From NCBI GenBank assembly GCA_910577435.1, contig CAJTLV010000002.1, positions 181,953 through 245,952 on the forward strand: a stretch of DNA of 64,000 nt. Reading direction: 5' to 3'. Below the pieces are notes generated by a model that saw nothing but the letters and a program-made list of their open reading frames with translations, ran no database searches and was not told the DNA's origin. Origin of the DNA: an uncultured Christensenella sp. GTDB taxonomy: Bacteria; Bacillota; Clostridia; Christensenellales; Pumilibacteraceae. This document shows, piece after piece, positions 44,329-54,200 of the stretch. The position numbers and the translations under genes were made by a program. Each line of letters begins with the position of its first letter. The first letter of the stretch is position 1.

Positions 44329-45339
44329 TTATCTCGCCCCCATACGTATTCTCGGATCGATAAAGCCGTAACTTATATCGACTACAATTCCCGCAAGCAG
44401 ACTTACGAGACAATAAAACCCCGACAGGAACATAAAGAAATCGTAATCGAGCGCATTTATCGATTGCAAATACAACCGCCCGACGCCCGGTATCGAAAAC
44501 ATACTTTCTATCAAAAGCGAGCCGGAAAGCACCGCTATGAATTCCGAAAGTATGGACGGGAAAATAACGACCATAGAGTTTCTGAGCGCGTGACGCATTG
44601 TCGCCTGTCCGCGAGTAAGTCCCTTCGTGCGCGCAAGCAACATAAAATCGTTGGTGAGAACTTCCGAAAGCTCCGCACGCGTATACCGCGCATACCCCGC
44701 AATCGACCCCAAGCACAGCGCAAACACCGCAGGCAACATACTCCTGAACATATTCCAAGTAAAATAATCGGTGCCCGACTCCATAGTAAGCGGAAACCAT
44801 TGAAGTTTATAGCAGAATACGTACTGTATAAGCACGCCCAAAACGATGGACGGCATCGAGATCAAGAGTATGATCACAACGTTGATGACCTGATCGGGCC
44901 ACTTGTTCTTTTTGAGTGCGGCAAGAATACCCAGTCCCAAACCGATAGGCACGCCGATAAGAGAGGAATATATATTGATCAGTATGGTAGGGGGAAGTCT
45001 GTCGATAAAAGCGTCCCATACGGGTTTGTACATATACCCCGAAATGGAATAGCCTATACCGAAATCCCAGCGCGTGAATATATTCACAATATACCGCCAC
45101 ATCTGGATCATTATGGGCACGCGTTCGTAACCGATAACCACGCCCGCGTCGTTATATACCAAATTGCGTATATACCCTCTGCCTTCAAGCCTGTAATATG
45201 TAAGGTTGGGGTCCACGCCCTGCGAACGTTCAATCGGGATCGGCAAGAGCTTTATCAGAACGAAACACATAAACATTATTATGCAAAACGTCATCAGCAT
45301 AAGGCCGAGCCGCTTCATCACGTATTTGAACATATACAT
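44329..45339 (-). CDS. oppB: Oligopeptide ABC importer permease
   Basis: A normal-length permease of about 336 residues with the OppB look: first membrane segment near 8-28, a long external loop, then five more segments and the EAA loop ARTKGLTRGQATMRHALRN. I prefer the third in-frame ATG (45339), because AAGGAG is 8 nt from it but only 2 nt from the outer ATG at 45345. The gene starts a new transcription unit behind its own promoter, separate from oppA. Confidence 0.93.
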   Translation of the reverse strand: MYMFKYVMKRLGLMLMTFCIIMFMCFVLIKLLPIPIERSQGVDPNLTYYRLEGRGYIRNLVYNDAGVVIGYERVPIMIQMWRYIVNIFTRWDFGIGYSISGYMYKPVWDAFIDRLPPTILINIYSSLIGVPIGLGLGILAALKKNKWPDQVINVVIILLISMPSIVLGVLIQYVFCYKLQWFPLTMESGTDYFTWNMFRSMLPAVFALCLGSIAGYARYTRAELSEVLTNDFMLLARTKGLTRGQATMRHALRNSMVVIFPSILSEFIAVLSGSLLIESMFSIPGVGRLYLQSINALDYDFFMFLSGFYCLVSLLAGIVVDISYGFIDPRIRMGAR

Positions 45340-45378
45340 AAGCATTTCTCCTTGCGTTATAAGGTGAACACTACATTA

Positions 45379-45407
45379 ATATTACTACATTTTTTGCAAA
45401 CCGTCAA
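45379..45407 (-). promoter_or_regulatory. oppB promoter
   Basis: The -35 TTGACG (45402-45407) and -10 TAATAT (45379-45384) have a 17-nt spacer. The permease and ATPase genes can thus be expressed apart from oppA. Confidence 0.75.
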
Positions 45408-45510
45408 GCTAAGCGCACCGATTAAGCTATACGGCACCGTCGAAGTCGGCATCCGTGCGCATTCGCGCCGAGACGGCTCTGCGATCCGCCGAATACCTTG
45501 TACAGCAAAT

Positions 45511-45532
45511 GAGGGCGGCATATGCCGCCCTC
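45511..45532. terminator. Perfect 22-bp hairpin after oppA
   Basis: GAGGGCGGCAT is followed directly by its exact complement, giving an 11-bp GC-rich stem with no real loop. No T run follows. It lies 27 nt after the oppA stop and probably protects the oppA mRNA end or limits readthrough. Confidence 0.65.
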
Positions 45533-45558
45533 CTGCCGAAAACCTTACAATGATTTCG

Positions 45559-48195
45559 TTACGCGGTTTGCTTGTACAACGCTTCGAGGTTGCTGTTGTT
45601 GGAGCTTACAAACTGAGTCCATTCGGAATCGGTGTAATTGACAACGAGATAACGTATTCCGCCGAAGCCCATCAGCGTATTGTAATCGTTGGTTATATAG
45701 CTGAATTTCGCGCCGAGCAATGCCGACGTTACGCCGGAGCTGTACGGTATCGAGTAATACTGACCGAGTATCTCCTCTTCGATCATAGCGAGAACTTCGA
45801 GTCTCACTGACGCGTCGACGTAACCTGCGCCCCAATTATACCGTGCGGAGGATGTCCCGTTGAGGCAGTTATACCAATCCTGAAGCGACATTGTCAGTTC
45901 TTGACCCGCGCCCGCATAGTCGCCGGCGGGCATTTTGAACGTAATGTTATGCTTGGTCACATCCCAGAAGTTTGTGAGAGTAAACGACGGTTCGATATAC
46001 GAGCTGATCATATAGAAAGGATCGAACGGCGCGTTGCCGTATCCGCCCGTGCACAGATCGTAGTTGCCGCTTTGGAATGCCGTACCCCAGTCCTGGAACT
46101 CTCTGAACTCGACTTTTATCTTGCCTTCGAGCGATGTTCCGGCGGTAAGTTTATCTATGACGTTCTCTTGGATATATCTCTTTTCCTTTTGCGTATCTTC
46201 GTTATTTACATCACTGCCGAAGAGAATGGTTATGTTTTGGCTCGCATTGTAGCCGTATTTCTCGGCGTTTGCGGTAAGTTCGGCATAAGCGCTCTCCAAC
46301 AGCGTTTTGGCCTGAGCAAGGTCGTATCCGTTGACGGTCTCGTATGCGTCTTCGAGCGAATATCCGTTGACGAGTCCGCCGTTCGACCACGTTCCGTCTT
46401 CGTTTTCGGTATAGCCGTAAGCTCTCAAAATAGCTTTTTTGGCTTGCGGAGTATTTCTGTATACACCGCCGTCGTCAAGCTGGTAGCCGTTCTCTATATC
46501 GTAGTAATAAGAACCGTCCAAGCAACCGTAGCAAGGCTGGTTAGCCGCCGTAAGCGCCACGTTTATATCGCGACGGTCCATAGCGAGCGATATAGCTTTA
46601 CGGAAGTCTTTTATCGCAAGGATACCGTTGTTTCTTCCGTTTGTTTTAAGAACGTCGAGGTCGGCGAAAAGATTGTAAGAGAACATCGCGACACGCGGCG
46701 AGTAAACCGCATACTTCGACCTGCCGTAATCTTCGGCGTGGTTGGCATCGATGCCGATAGAATCGGTCGATCCTTGCAAGAATTGGAGCCATCTCGTATT
46801 GACGTCGCTTATAAGCTCGCACTCTATCTTTTCGACATTGTACTGATTCTTATATTCGGGCATATTCCAGCCGTACCAGTACGGATTCTTCTCCAACGTA
46901 TAGGACTTATCGCTCTGGAACGCCGTAAGTTTATACGGGCCCCAGCTCGGCGTAGACGCAAGATCGGTGCAGTAAGTGGACGTCCACAACGTGGCATCGG
47001 TGGAACTTCCGCTGCCGGGCGCTACTTTACTGCTTTCGTACACATCTTCTTTTACGAGGGGCAACGACGACATAGCGTAAGCGGCATTATAAGTTAGGTT
47101 ACCCTCGTCGTCTTTAAGTTTGATCGCTTGGCTCAAACATATTACGATCTCGTATTGGCTAGGCGCATAAATACCGACTTGATCGAAATCGAGTTCGTCG
47201 TAACTTTTTCCGAAGTAGCAGAATTCCTCCCACTCCAAATACGCATAGTCACCCTCAGCTTGCGCATACTCTGCCGCATCGGCATATTCATGAAGTACGG
47301 CTATCATATCGCATATAACGAGAATATCGGCTTTGGTAAGATGCACATATCCTTTGCTGTCCGCCTTTGCTTCTATTGCAGGCCAACCGTCGCCGAAAGC
47401 AGCCGAACCGAGTTTATCGTAATATGCTTTAAGTCCGTCATCTCCCCAATTGCCGCCGTCGTTGATGTTGATCAAAACGTCCTGACCTTCGTAAGTGAGA
47501 GTTCCGTCGGACGCATTCTCGGTAAACGCATCCAAGCCTATATATTCATCATCGCCGAATGCGGCGCTGATCATATTGGAATAACCGTAATCGCCGCCGT
47601 AGAGATATTCGCGCGCATTTATCAACTTGATCTGGTTGCTATAATATTCGGACGCTCTCCTGTGTTTGAAGTCGGGATCGAGCTGGGCTTTCATAGAATA
47701 AACGAAGTCGGCGGCGTCGATTGCCGAACCGTCGTCCCACTTCAAATCGTCACGAAGCGTGATCTTCCAAGCATAACCGCCCGATGCTTTTTGAGCGGCG
47801 GTGTATCCCCACTTTGCGTCGACCGTAGCGGTCACATCGTCAAGCGAGGTCGCGGCGGAATACTGCACGACGTAAGAACCGTCTACAATTGCTTCGGCGT
47901 TGATTTGCCCGTTAGCCAAATATTTGCCGCCTTTACTCTCGTCGAATTTGAAGTCATAAGTTTGGAACGAGCTCTGAATATAATCCATTATCTGACCGTC
48001 GTTTGCGTCTCCGGACGACAATACGTTCCAATCCACAGGCATAGCGGACGTCGTAATGCGATACGTACCCTTCTTATAATCTACGGGTCCGACGTCGGTA
48101 TGATCGTTATCGCACGCGACAAGTCCGCCTCCGACACTTGCGAATATCGCTATCGAACTTGCGACCGCGACGATCTTTTTGACTGCTTTCTTCAT
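45559..48195 (-). CDS. oppA: Oligopeptide-binding lipoprotein
   Basis: This is the substrate-binding lipoprotein of the peptide importer. The start at 48195 gives MKKAVKKIVAVASS and has TGGAGGGAT upstream; the open frame extends further out but not credibly. The signal peptide ends in a lipobox, LVACDND. The mature protein is family SBP_bac_5: an early SAMPVDWNVLSS block, LRDDLKWDDGSAIDAADFVYS, and FRKAISLAMDRRDIN. At 878 residues it is much longer than the usual 550, with extra sequence at about 220-380. The gene has a consensus promoter and two hairpins in its leader. Confidence 0.93.
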   Translation of the reverse strand: MKKAVKKIVAVASSIAIFASVGGGLVACDNDHTDVGPVDYKKGTYRITTSAMPVDWNVLSSGDANDGQIMDYIQSSFQTYDFKFDESKGGKYLANGQINAEAIVDGSYVVQYSAATSLDDVTATVDAKWGYTAAQKASGGYAWKITLRDDLKWDDGSAIDAADFVYSMKAQLDPDFKHRRASEYYSNQIKLINAREYLYGGDYGYSNMISAAFGDDEYIGLDAFTENASDGTLTYEGQDVLININDGGNWGDDGLKAYYDKLGSAAFGDGWPAIEAKADSKGYVHLTKADILVICDMIAVLHEYADAAEYAQAEGDYAYLEWEEFCYFGKSYDELDFDQVGIYAPSQYEIVICLSQAIKLKDDEGNLTYNAAYAMSSLPLVKEDVYESSKVAPGSGSSTDATLWTSTYCTDLASTPSWGPYKLTAFQSDKSYTLEKNPYWYGWNMPEYKNQYNVEKIECELISDVNTRWLQFLQGSTDSIGIDANHAEDYGRSKYAVYSPRVAMFSYNLFADLDVLKTNGRNNGILAIKDFRKAISLAMDRRDINVALTAANQPCYGCLDGSYYYDIENGYQLDDGGVYRNTPQAKKAILRAYGYTENEDGTWSNGGLVNGYSLEDAYETVNGYDLAQAKTLLESAYAELTANAEKYGYNASQNITILFGSDVNNEDTQKEKRYIQENVIDKLTAGTSLEGKIKVEFREFQDWGTAFQSGNYDLCTGGYGNAPFDPFYMISSYIEPSFTLTNFWDVTKHNITFKMPAGDYAGAGQELTMSLQDWYNCLNGTSSARYNWGAGYVDASVRLEVLAMIEEEILGQYYSIPYSSGVTSALLGAKFSYITNDYNTLMGFGGIRYLVVNYTDSEWTQFVSSNNSNLEALYKQTA

Positions 48196-48243
48196 TATAT
48201 ATCCCTCCAAAGATAATAACATAATCGGATTTTTAACACAAAA

Positions 48244-48283
48244 AACGACATCGTGCGGCTTCTTTGCCGCAGATAATATCGTT
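48244..48283 (-). promoter_or_regulatory. oppA leader hairpin 2, terminator-like
   Basis: TGCGGC/GCCGCA forms the inner stem and AACGA/TCGTT the outer one, separated by internal loops. Six T follow (48240-48245 on the minus strand). It lies about 50 nt upstream of the oppA start codon. Confidence 0.6.
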
Positions 48284-48309
48284 ATTATGTGCAAAAATTA
48301 AACAAAAAA

Positions 48310-48345
48310 CGACGTTGCGCGACGACACTGTCGCATTCAACGTCG
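48310..48345 (-). promoter_or_regulatory. oppA leader hairpin 1, terminator-like
   Basis: CGACGTTG/CAACGTCG is the outer stem and GCGAC/GTCGC the inner, around a 6-nt loop. Six T follow (48304-48309 on the minus strand). It begins within a few bases of the predicted transcription start. Its right flank resembles that of hairpin 2 (GTCGTTTTTTGT in both). Confidence 0.65.
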
Positions 48346-48357
48346 AATGTTTGAATA

Positions 48358-48386
48358 ATTATAGCACCCAACCCCTGAGATGTCAA
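48358..48386 (-). promoter_or_regulatory. oppA promoter, consensus
   Basis: A perfect -35 TTGACA (48381-48386) and perfect -10 TATAAT (48358-48363) have a 17-nt spacer, as strong as a vegetative promoter can look. Transcription should start near 48350. Confidence 0.9.
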
Positions 48387-48513
48387 CCGTTTTTGTACTG
48401 TTTTTCGAAAAAAATATATTTTCTATTTATTACTCATTTCTTCGCCGATCCGTTCCGCTTTTTCACATTTTCACCTTTTCACTCTTCACTGTTTCCTCTC
48501 CCGCTTTTTTCCA

Positions 48514-48538
48514 TAAAAAAATCCCCTGTCGGGGATTT
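48514..48538 (-). terminator. Intrinsic terminator after pckA
   Basis: The stem ATCCCC/GGGGAT has a 4-nt loop and is followed by TTTTTT on the minus strand, just past the pckA stop. The stretch from 48387 to here holds no other element I can name. Confidence 0.9.
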
Positions 48539-48545
48539 TAGTTTG

Positions 48546-50123
48546 TTATGCTTTGGGACCTGCGTCGACGATATTCTTGTCGAGGTCGTACTTTTTGATG
48601 TTCTCCGCGAAGTCGCCCGCGAGCTTTTTGGCGAGGCGGTCGTATTCCGTTTTGTCCGCCCACACGTTTTTGGGATTGAGTATCTTCGATTCGACGTTCG
48701 GGCAGGTCTTGGGGATAGCGAGTCCGAAGAACGGCTCGGTCTCGTACTCGGCCTTAGCGAGCGAACCGTCGAGCGCGGCGGTGACTATCGCACGCGTTGC
48801 GGGCAGGCTCATACGCTTGCCGACGCCGTAAGCGCCGCCCGTCCAACCGGTATTGATAAGGTAAACGTCGCTGCCGTGCTTTTCTATCTTCTCGCCCAGA
48901 AGTTTGGCGTACTCCGCCGACGGCAACGGCATAAACGGCGCGCCGAAGCACGTAGAGAATGTGCTGACGGGATCGGTGATGCCGCGTTCCGTACCGGCTA
49001 CCTTGCTCGTATAGCCCGACACAAAATAGAACATCGCCTGTTCTTTCGTCAATTTCGCTACGGGCGGCAAAACGCCGAACGCGTCGGCAGTCAGGAATAT
49101 GACCGTCTTGGGGTGCTTACCGACAGAAGGCACGACCTTGTTGGGTATGAAATCGATGGGATATGATACGCGGGTGTTTTCGGTGAGACTGCGATCCTTG
49201 TAGTCGGGTTCGCGCGTGTCTTTATCTACAACAACGTTTTCCACGAGCGCGCCGAACTTGATCGCGCCGTAAATTTCGGGTTCGTGTTCCTTGCTGAGGT
49301 CGATGCACTTTGCATAGCAACCGCCTTCGATATTGAAAATGCCGTCATCCGACCAGCCGTGCTCGTCGTCGCCGATAAGTCCGCGCTTGGGATCGGCGGA
49401 AAGCGTCGTTTTGCCCGTGCCCGACAGTCCGAAGAACAGCGCAGTGTCGCCGCTGCCGTCGAGCGCCATATTCGCCGAGCAATGCATACCCAAAACGCCG
49501 CGCTGCGGGAGCAGATAGTTCATAAGCGAGAACACCGATTTTTTCATTTCGCCGGCGTACTGCGACCCGACGACGAGGATTATCTTGCGGTTGAGACACA
49601 GAAGAATAGCCGCTTCGCTGTTCGTTCCGCACTCTTTGGGGTCGAGTTTGAGACCGGGCGCGGCGATGAGCGTGTAGTCCTCTTTGAATTTTTTAAGCTC
49701 GTCGTCCGTAGGACGGATGAGCATATTGTGCATAAACAGGTTTTCGGAAGCGAGTTCGTTTATAACGCGCACGCCGACGCGGTATTTGGGATCTGCGCCG
49801 GCAAACCCGTCGAATATATAAATGTTCTTGCCGGACAGGTACTCGCCCACTTTCTTATAAATGAGTTCGAACTTGTCGAGCGGAAATTTTTTATTCTCGC
49901 TGCCCCAGCCGATCTTTTCGCTCACGCCCTTTTCGTCGACGATAAATCTGTCTTTGGGCGAGCGTCCGGTGTACGCGCCGGTCTCGACGAGCAGTGCGCC
50001 GGTATCCGTAAGGCGCGCAGGCTCGGTCGCGAGCGCTTCTTCGGTGAGAACCGCAGGGCTGTGGTTGCGGTCGACCTTTTTGGGATTGAGTATCCCGTGC
50101 TTTTCGAGTCCGTATGTTTGCAT
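48546..50123 (-). CDS. pckA: Phosphoenolpyruvate carboxykinase (ATP)
   Basis: This enzyme interconverts oxaloacetate plus ATP with phosphoenolpyruvate, CO2 and ADP. In gut anaerobes it often runs towards CO2 fixation. The 525-residue length is normal. The sequence shows ETGAYTGRSPKDRFIVDE near the N-terminus, the kinase loop GLSGTGKTTLSADP, and the ATP-family motif NTGWTGGAYGVGKR. The ribosome site is AAAGGAGAC. It is transcribed alone between its promoter-like region and a strong terminator. Confidence 0.97.
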   Translation of the reverse strand: MQTYGLEKHGILNPKKVDRNHSPAVLTEEALATEPARLTDTGALLVETGAYTGRSPKDRFIVDEKGVSEKIGWGSENKKFPLDKFELIYKKVGEYLSGKNIYIFDGFAGADPKYRVGVRVINELASENLFMHNMLIRPTDDELKKFKEDYTLIAAPGLKLDPKECGTNSEAAILLCLNRKIILVVGSQYAGEMKKSVFSLMNYLLPQRGVLGMHCSANMALDGSGDTALFFGLSGTGKTTLSADPKRGLIGDDEHGWSDDGIFNIEGGCYAKCIDLSKEHEPEIYGAIKFGALVENVVVDKDTREPDYKDRSLTENTRVSYPIDFIPNKVVPSVGKHPKTVIFLTADAFGVLPPVAKLTKEQAMFYFVSGYTSKVAGTERGITDPVSTFSTCFGAPFMPLPSAEYAKLLGEKIEKHGSDVYLINTGWTGGAYGVGKRMSLPATRAIVTAALDGSLAKAEYETEPFFGLAIPKTCPNVESKILNPKNVWADKTEYDRLAKKLAGDFAENIKKYDLDKNIVDAGPKA

Positions 50124-50161
50124 ATTGTCTCCTTTGGGCTTTGCCCGATAGTTAATTACTT

Positions 50162-50191
50162 AATATAAGTATGATTTTATGCGCTTGTCGA
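50162..50191 (-). promoter_or_regulatory. Probable pckA promoter
   Basis: A -35 TCGACA (50186-50191) and a -10 TATATT (50162-50167) are 18 nt apart. A small GGGCAAAGCCC inverted repeat lies in the leader (50133-50145 region). The match is moderate. Confidence 0.5.
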
Positions 50192-50261
50192 ATTACTTTC
50201 GCCGTCTGTCGCACGGCGCGCGGCAGTGCGCGTCGACATTCTTTCGGTTGCGCTCCCCGAA

Positions 50262-51077
50262 TCATTCTTTCACTTTTCCGAGCGCCGCGCCGAGTTTTCG
50301 CAAACCTTCCGCGCCCAACTCTTCCGCGCGCGCGTTAGCCGCAAATCCGAGCGAAGCGAGCGCGTCCGCGAGCAGCTTTTTGTCGACGCCCGCGCCGCCG
50401 AGATTGTTGGCGAGCGTCTTGCGCTTTTGAGTGAAACACAGTTTTATAAACGCGTCGAGATCGTCGGAAAGCGTCGCGCCCGCCTTGCGGTCGAGCCTGA
50501 TCACGGCGCTGTCCACTTCGGGCTGAGGGTAAAAATCCCACGACTTGACCTTGCGCACTATCTTAGGCTCGGCAACCGCCTGAACGACTGCCGACAGCGC
50601 GCCGAAATCCCCGCCGTCTTTCGCGCAAATGCGCTCCGCCACTTCCTTTTGCACAAGGCAGGTGATCGATCCGCACAGCTCCGACTTTAAGAACAGCATT
50701 ATGAGCGGCGTAGTAATATAGTACGGCAGATTGGCTATAACTATGTACGGTTCGCCGACAAGCATATCGACGGTTTCTATACCGAGTTCGGTTACGTCGT
50801 TGCTGAACAGCTGAACATTGTCGAACTCCGCCGTCGTCTCCGACAGTATCGGAAAAAGCGTTTCGTCTATCTCGAATGTGCAAAGCCGTTTGGCGCGCTT
50901 CGCTATCGCGCGCGACAGCGTACCCGCACCCGCGCCGATCTCGACGACGGTCGCGCCGTCAGCGCCGCCCGCTTCCGCTATCCCGTCCAGAAGCTCGTCG
51001 TCGAAAATGAAATTTTGACCGAGCGCCTTTTTATACTTAAACTTGTGTTTTATAAGAACGCTCTCGTAATCGATCAT
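50262..51077 (-). CDS. rsmA: 16S rRNA dimethyladenosine transferase
   Basis: RsmA (KsgA) dimethylates two adjacent adenosines near the 3' end of 16S rRNA during small-subunit assembly. The 271-residue protein has KKALGQNFIFD near the N-terminus (family start), the SAM site VVEIGAGAGTLSRAI, the target-binding motif NLPYYITTPL and the C-terminal helical domain with FTQKRKTLANNL. Length and motifs are normal. It has its own promoter upstream. Confidence 0.96.
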   Translation of the reverse strand: MIDYESVLIKHKFKYKKALGQNFIFDDELLDGIAEAGGADGATVVEIGAGAGTLSRAIAKRAKRLCTFEIDETLFPILSETTAEFDNVQLFSNDVTELGIETVDMLVGEPYIVIANLPYYITTPLIMLFLKSELCGSITCLVQKEVAERICAKDGGDFGALSAVVQAVAEPKIVRKVKSWDFYPQPEVDSAVIRLDRKAGATLSDDLDAFIKLCFTQKRKTLANNLGGAGVDKKLLADALASLGFAANARAEELGAEGLRKLGAALGKVKE

Positions 51078-51151
51078 TCGCTTAAGCTCCCTTTGAGGAA
51101 AATTCTTTCACTGCCGCCGACGCCGCAATCAATGCGATTTTCCACAGATAC

Positions 51152-51180
51152 ATTATACTACGAATATCTCCGAAAGGCAA
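51152..51180 (-). promoter_or_regulatory. rsmA promoter
   Basis: The -35 TTGCCT (51175-51180) and -10 TATAAT (51152-51157) have a 17-nt spacer, placed right after the terminator of the previous gene. Confidence 0.75.
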
Positions 51181-51181
51181 C

Positions 51182-51214
51182 AAAAAAGCAACCCTCTGTT
51201 CGAGAGTTGCTTTT
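51182..51214 (-). terminator. Intrinsic terminator after the giant lipoprotein gene
   Basis: AGCAAC pairs with GTTGCT around an inner CTCT/GAGA stem, followed by TTTTTT on the minus strand. It lies 26 nt after the stop. Confidence 0.85.
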
Positions 51215-51239
51215 ACAATATTATGAATAATGTTCAGGT

Positions 51240-54200
51240 TTAGGCGAGCTTGGCGATATTGGCATTGAAAACTCCGTCTTTGCCGTACACCCAATCGCTT
51301 ACCGAAACCAAATAGATCGATCCGTCGGCAAAACTACTGCCGAGTATGTCTTCCGATTGCTTCGAACTGCTGTTCTCCTTAAAGGAAACGATCAGCTTCG
51401 CTTCGGCTATATTCCCGTCGACGGTTATCGTCGAGCCGTCCATTGCGGCGCCCGGCCACGACGGGGAAAGAACGGTATCTCCGAAAATATACAGGCTCGC
51501 GTCGGAAGTCGCCCAACTCGGCAGGTCGAAAGCAAAAGTGACCGTCTTGTCATTGAATACGACTTCCAAAGTCTTGTAAGCGGAAAGGTCGACGTCCGTC
51601 GGTTCTTCCACGTCGGAAGAAGAAATGCTTATCTTGTTATCGGCAGTCACGGCTAACGTGTACGTTCCTTTCAATTTGATGACGATATTGTTGTCGGTAC
51701 TCGTTTTGACATAGCCTATTCCGCTGCTTACAGACGAGAAGCCTAACGCGCCTGTCCAAACGACTTCGCCGCCGACGTTCTTCGCGATCTTGAATTCGTC
51801 GTCGACGTCCAATTCAAGGGTCACGGAACCGTCGACGAGATTGTAACCCGATACAATGCCCCAATTGTTGAGCGAGCCGACGACATAATACGCGCCTTCC
51901 ACAAGCACGGGCGCTTCCGCATATGTGCCGTAGATCGTCCAATTCGTATCGGTGGCTTTCGTCTTATACAGATAGAACGTAAACGTTCCGTCGGCGGTTA
52001 TCTTAATCGAGCTTTGCGGTGCGGCAGAATTCGACTTATCGATACCGACTACAGCCGCATCGATCACGGCTGATATTATCCGATCGTCTACGACGAATTT
52101 GACCGTATCGTTCGCTTTGAGTTTGAGACCCGAATACATATATTCGACTTCGTGATACTCGCTGTGACCGGAGTTATCGGTCATTTCGTATTCGGTGTCG
52201 TCGCCGTCGACCGTGATATAGTTGCCTGTTAATTCCTGCCATTTCGCATAGATAGTGACGGGCGCGGTGACAACGGTGTCGAACTTCCATTCCGTTTTGC
52301 CGCTCTCATCGGCAAACCAGCCCAAGAAAGCATATCCGTCTCTTTCCGGATCGGGCGAAGGTCTTACCGCCGCCGTATTTTCGCTAACATAGACTACCTT
52401 TGCCGCAGGCGCACCTTCATAATTATAGTCGAAAGTGACTTCTACGACGTTTTCCGTCCATTTGGCGTACAGCGTGATGTCGCGCGTAACTACGTCGCCG
52501 AACATATATTCGGTAAGGCAAGCCGCCTCCTCGTACCAGCCGCCGAACGTATAACCGCTCCGCGTCGGGTCGGCGGGGCGCTCCGCCGTCATACCGTCCT
52601 CGACGCGCACGGTTGTCGCAGTCGGCGCGCCGATATAGTTAAGGTCGAAAGCGACCGTGCGGTAAACTATCGCTACATACACGGCATAAAGTCTGATCGT
52701 GTCGCCGCCGTCGGGAAGCATATCGTATGTCATTACAGTAAACGTATCGGCGCCGTTCTCTTCGAGGCTCCAACCGACAAACCGATAATCCGCTCTGTCG
52801 TCGGGAGTTTTAAGCTGTTTGTCGCCGAACACGCCTGCAGCAGCCGCGTAAGTATCGGTATCCGAACGCTCCCCGTCTACGAAGTAATCGATATTATACG
52901 CAATCGCAGTCCACTTCGCGTAAATACCGATATTTCCGTTAACGACGTCGGTATCGAACGCCCACGCCGACGTGCAATCCGCGTTCTTATACCAACCGCC
53001 GAAAACAAAGCCTTTGAGCGTAGGCGCGGTCGGCTCCGTCACGGTATGTCCGAACTGAACGCTCTGCGCGATCGGCATTCCTACGGGAGCGTACTCCGCA
53101 ATGTTCGCAATGAACGTCACGGTATAGCGCGCCGTATTTTCGATGTTTACGTTTATATCGCAGGACAGTCCGCCGAACGTCGCCGTAACGACCGCGTCGC
53201 CAAACGTTCCGAACGTATTTATATTGGTGAACGCCGTCGACGTAAACGATATGTCGTCTGCGTTTACGCTCTCCGTCGTGCCGTCGTTATAGTGTGCGGT
53301 AAAAATCAAACCGCTCGTATTGAACGTTCCGTTCAGATACTGCTGTGCCGCCGAACCGCTCACGGTGAAGTCGGTCATCGCACGCGCGATCGCAGTCACG
53401 GTAAATTCGGCTGTCTTGCCTAGATATGCGACGGTAAACACGTTGTCGCCGACGACAAGAGTTTTGTCGGCGGGATCTAACGTATAATCGGTAACAGGTT
53501 CGGAAACTACGGTCGCGCCGACTATGCCCTCGTTGTATCTCGCGGTGACGGCGATACCCGTGCCGTCGAATCTGTCGCCCGCGACGAATCCCGCCGAGTG
53601 CGGAGGCACCACTCCGCTCATATCGACAACTATGGAAGTAAGCCTGTTCGCGACATTCACCTTGATGTCGCCGCTCGCCGTGAAGTCGCCGTAGATTGCG
53701 GTTATCGCTATATCGTTGCCCGCGACGGTGAACCTATCGACGCCGAACGTCATATCGCTCGCCGATAACAGTTTCGTCCTGCCGTTATCGTAAACAAGTG
53801 TGAACACGAGACCGGTCGGATCGAACGCGTCGCCTACGAGATATTCGGTCTTGCCGAGCGTGCCCGTAACCGTCACGCCCGAAGCAGTGAACGCCGTCGC
53901 AGTGAACGAAAATTCGAACACGCCGCCGCAGCATATTATTTTGACGGTGTTCGCGTTGTCTCCGCCCACCGCGTCCGTCGAACCGATAAGCTCGAAATCT
54001 GTTGTCGACACGCCGTCCGCAGTTACCGAGAAATGCTCTTTCGTCACTCTGTCTCCGACGTAGACGGTATTGTCGGGATCGAGCGCAATGCGCACGTCCG
54101 CATATTCATACACCGTCATTCTTCCGCTCACGGGATCGAATACGATGTTGTAATATCCGTCCTCGATTGTATCGAGACAAATGTTATCGCCCGAAGAGGA

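Noticed and set aside
44464..45810. Open frame of 448 codons on the plus strand
   Set aside because: Covers the ends of oppB and oppA in antisense; no domain and no ribosome site.
51082..51150. Small ORF just before rsmA (MYLWKIALIAAS...)
   Set aside because: Its ATG overlaps the -10 element of the rsmA promoter, so it would not be on the transcript.
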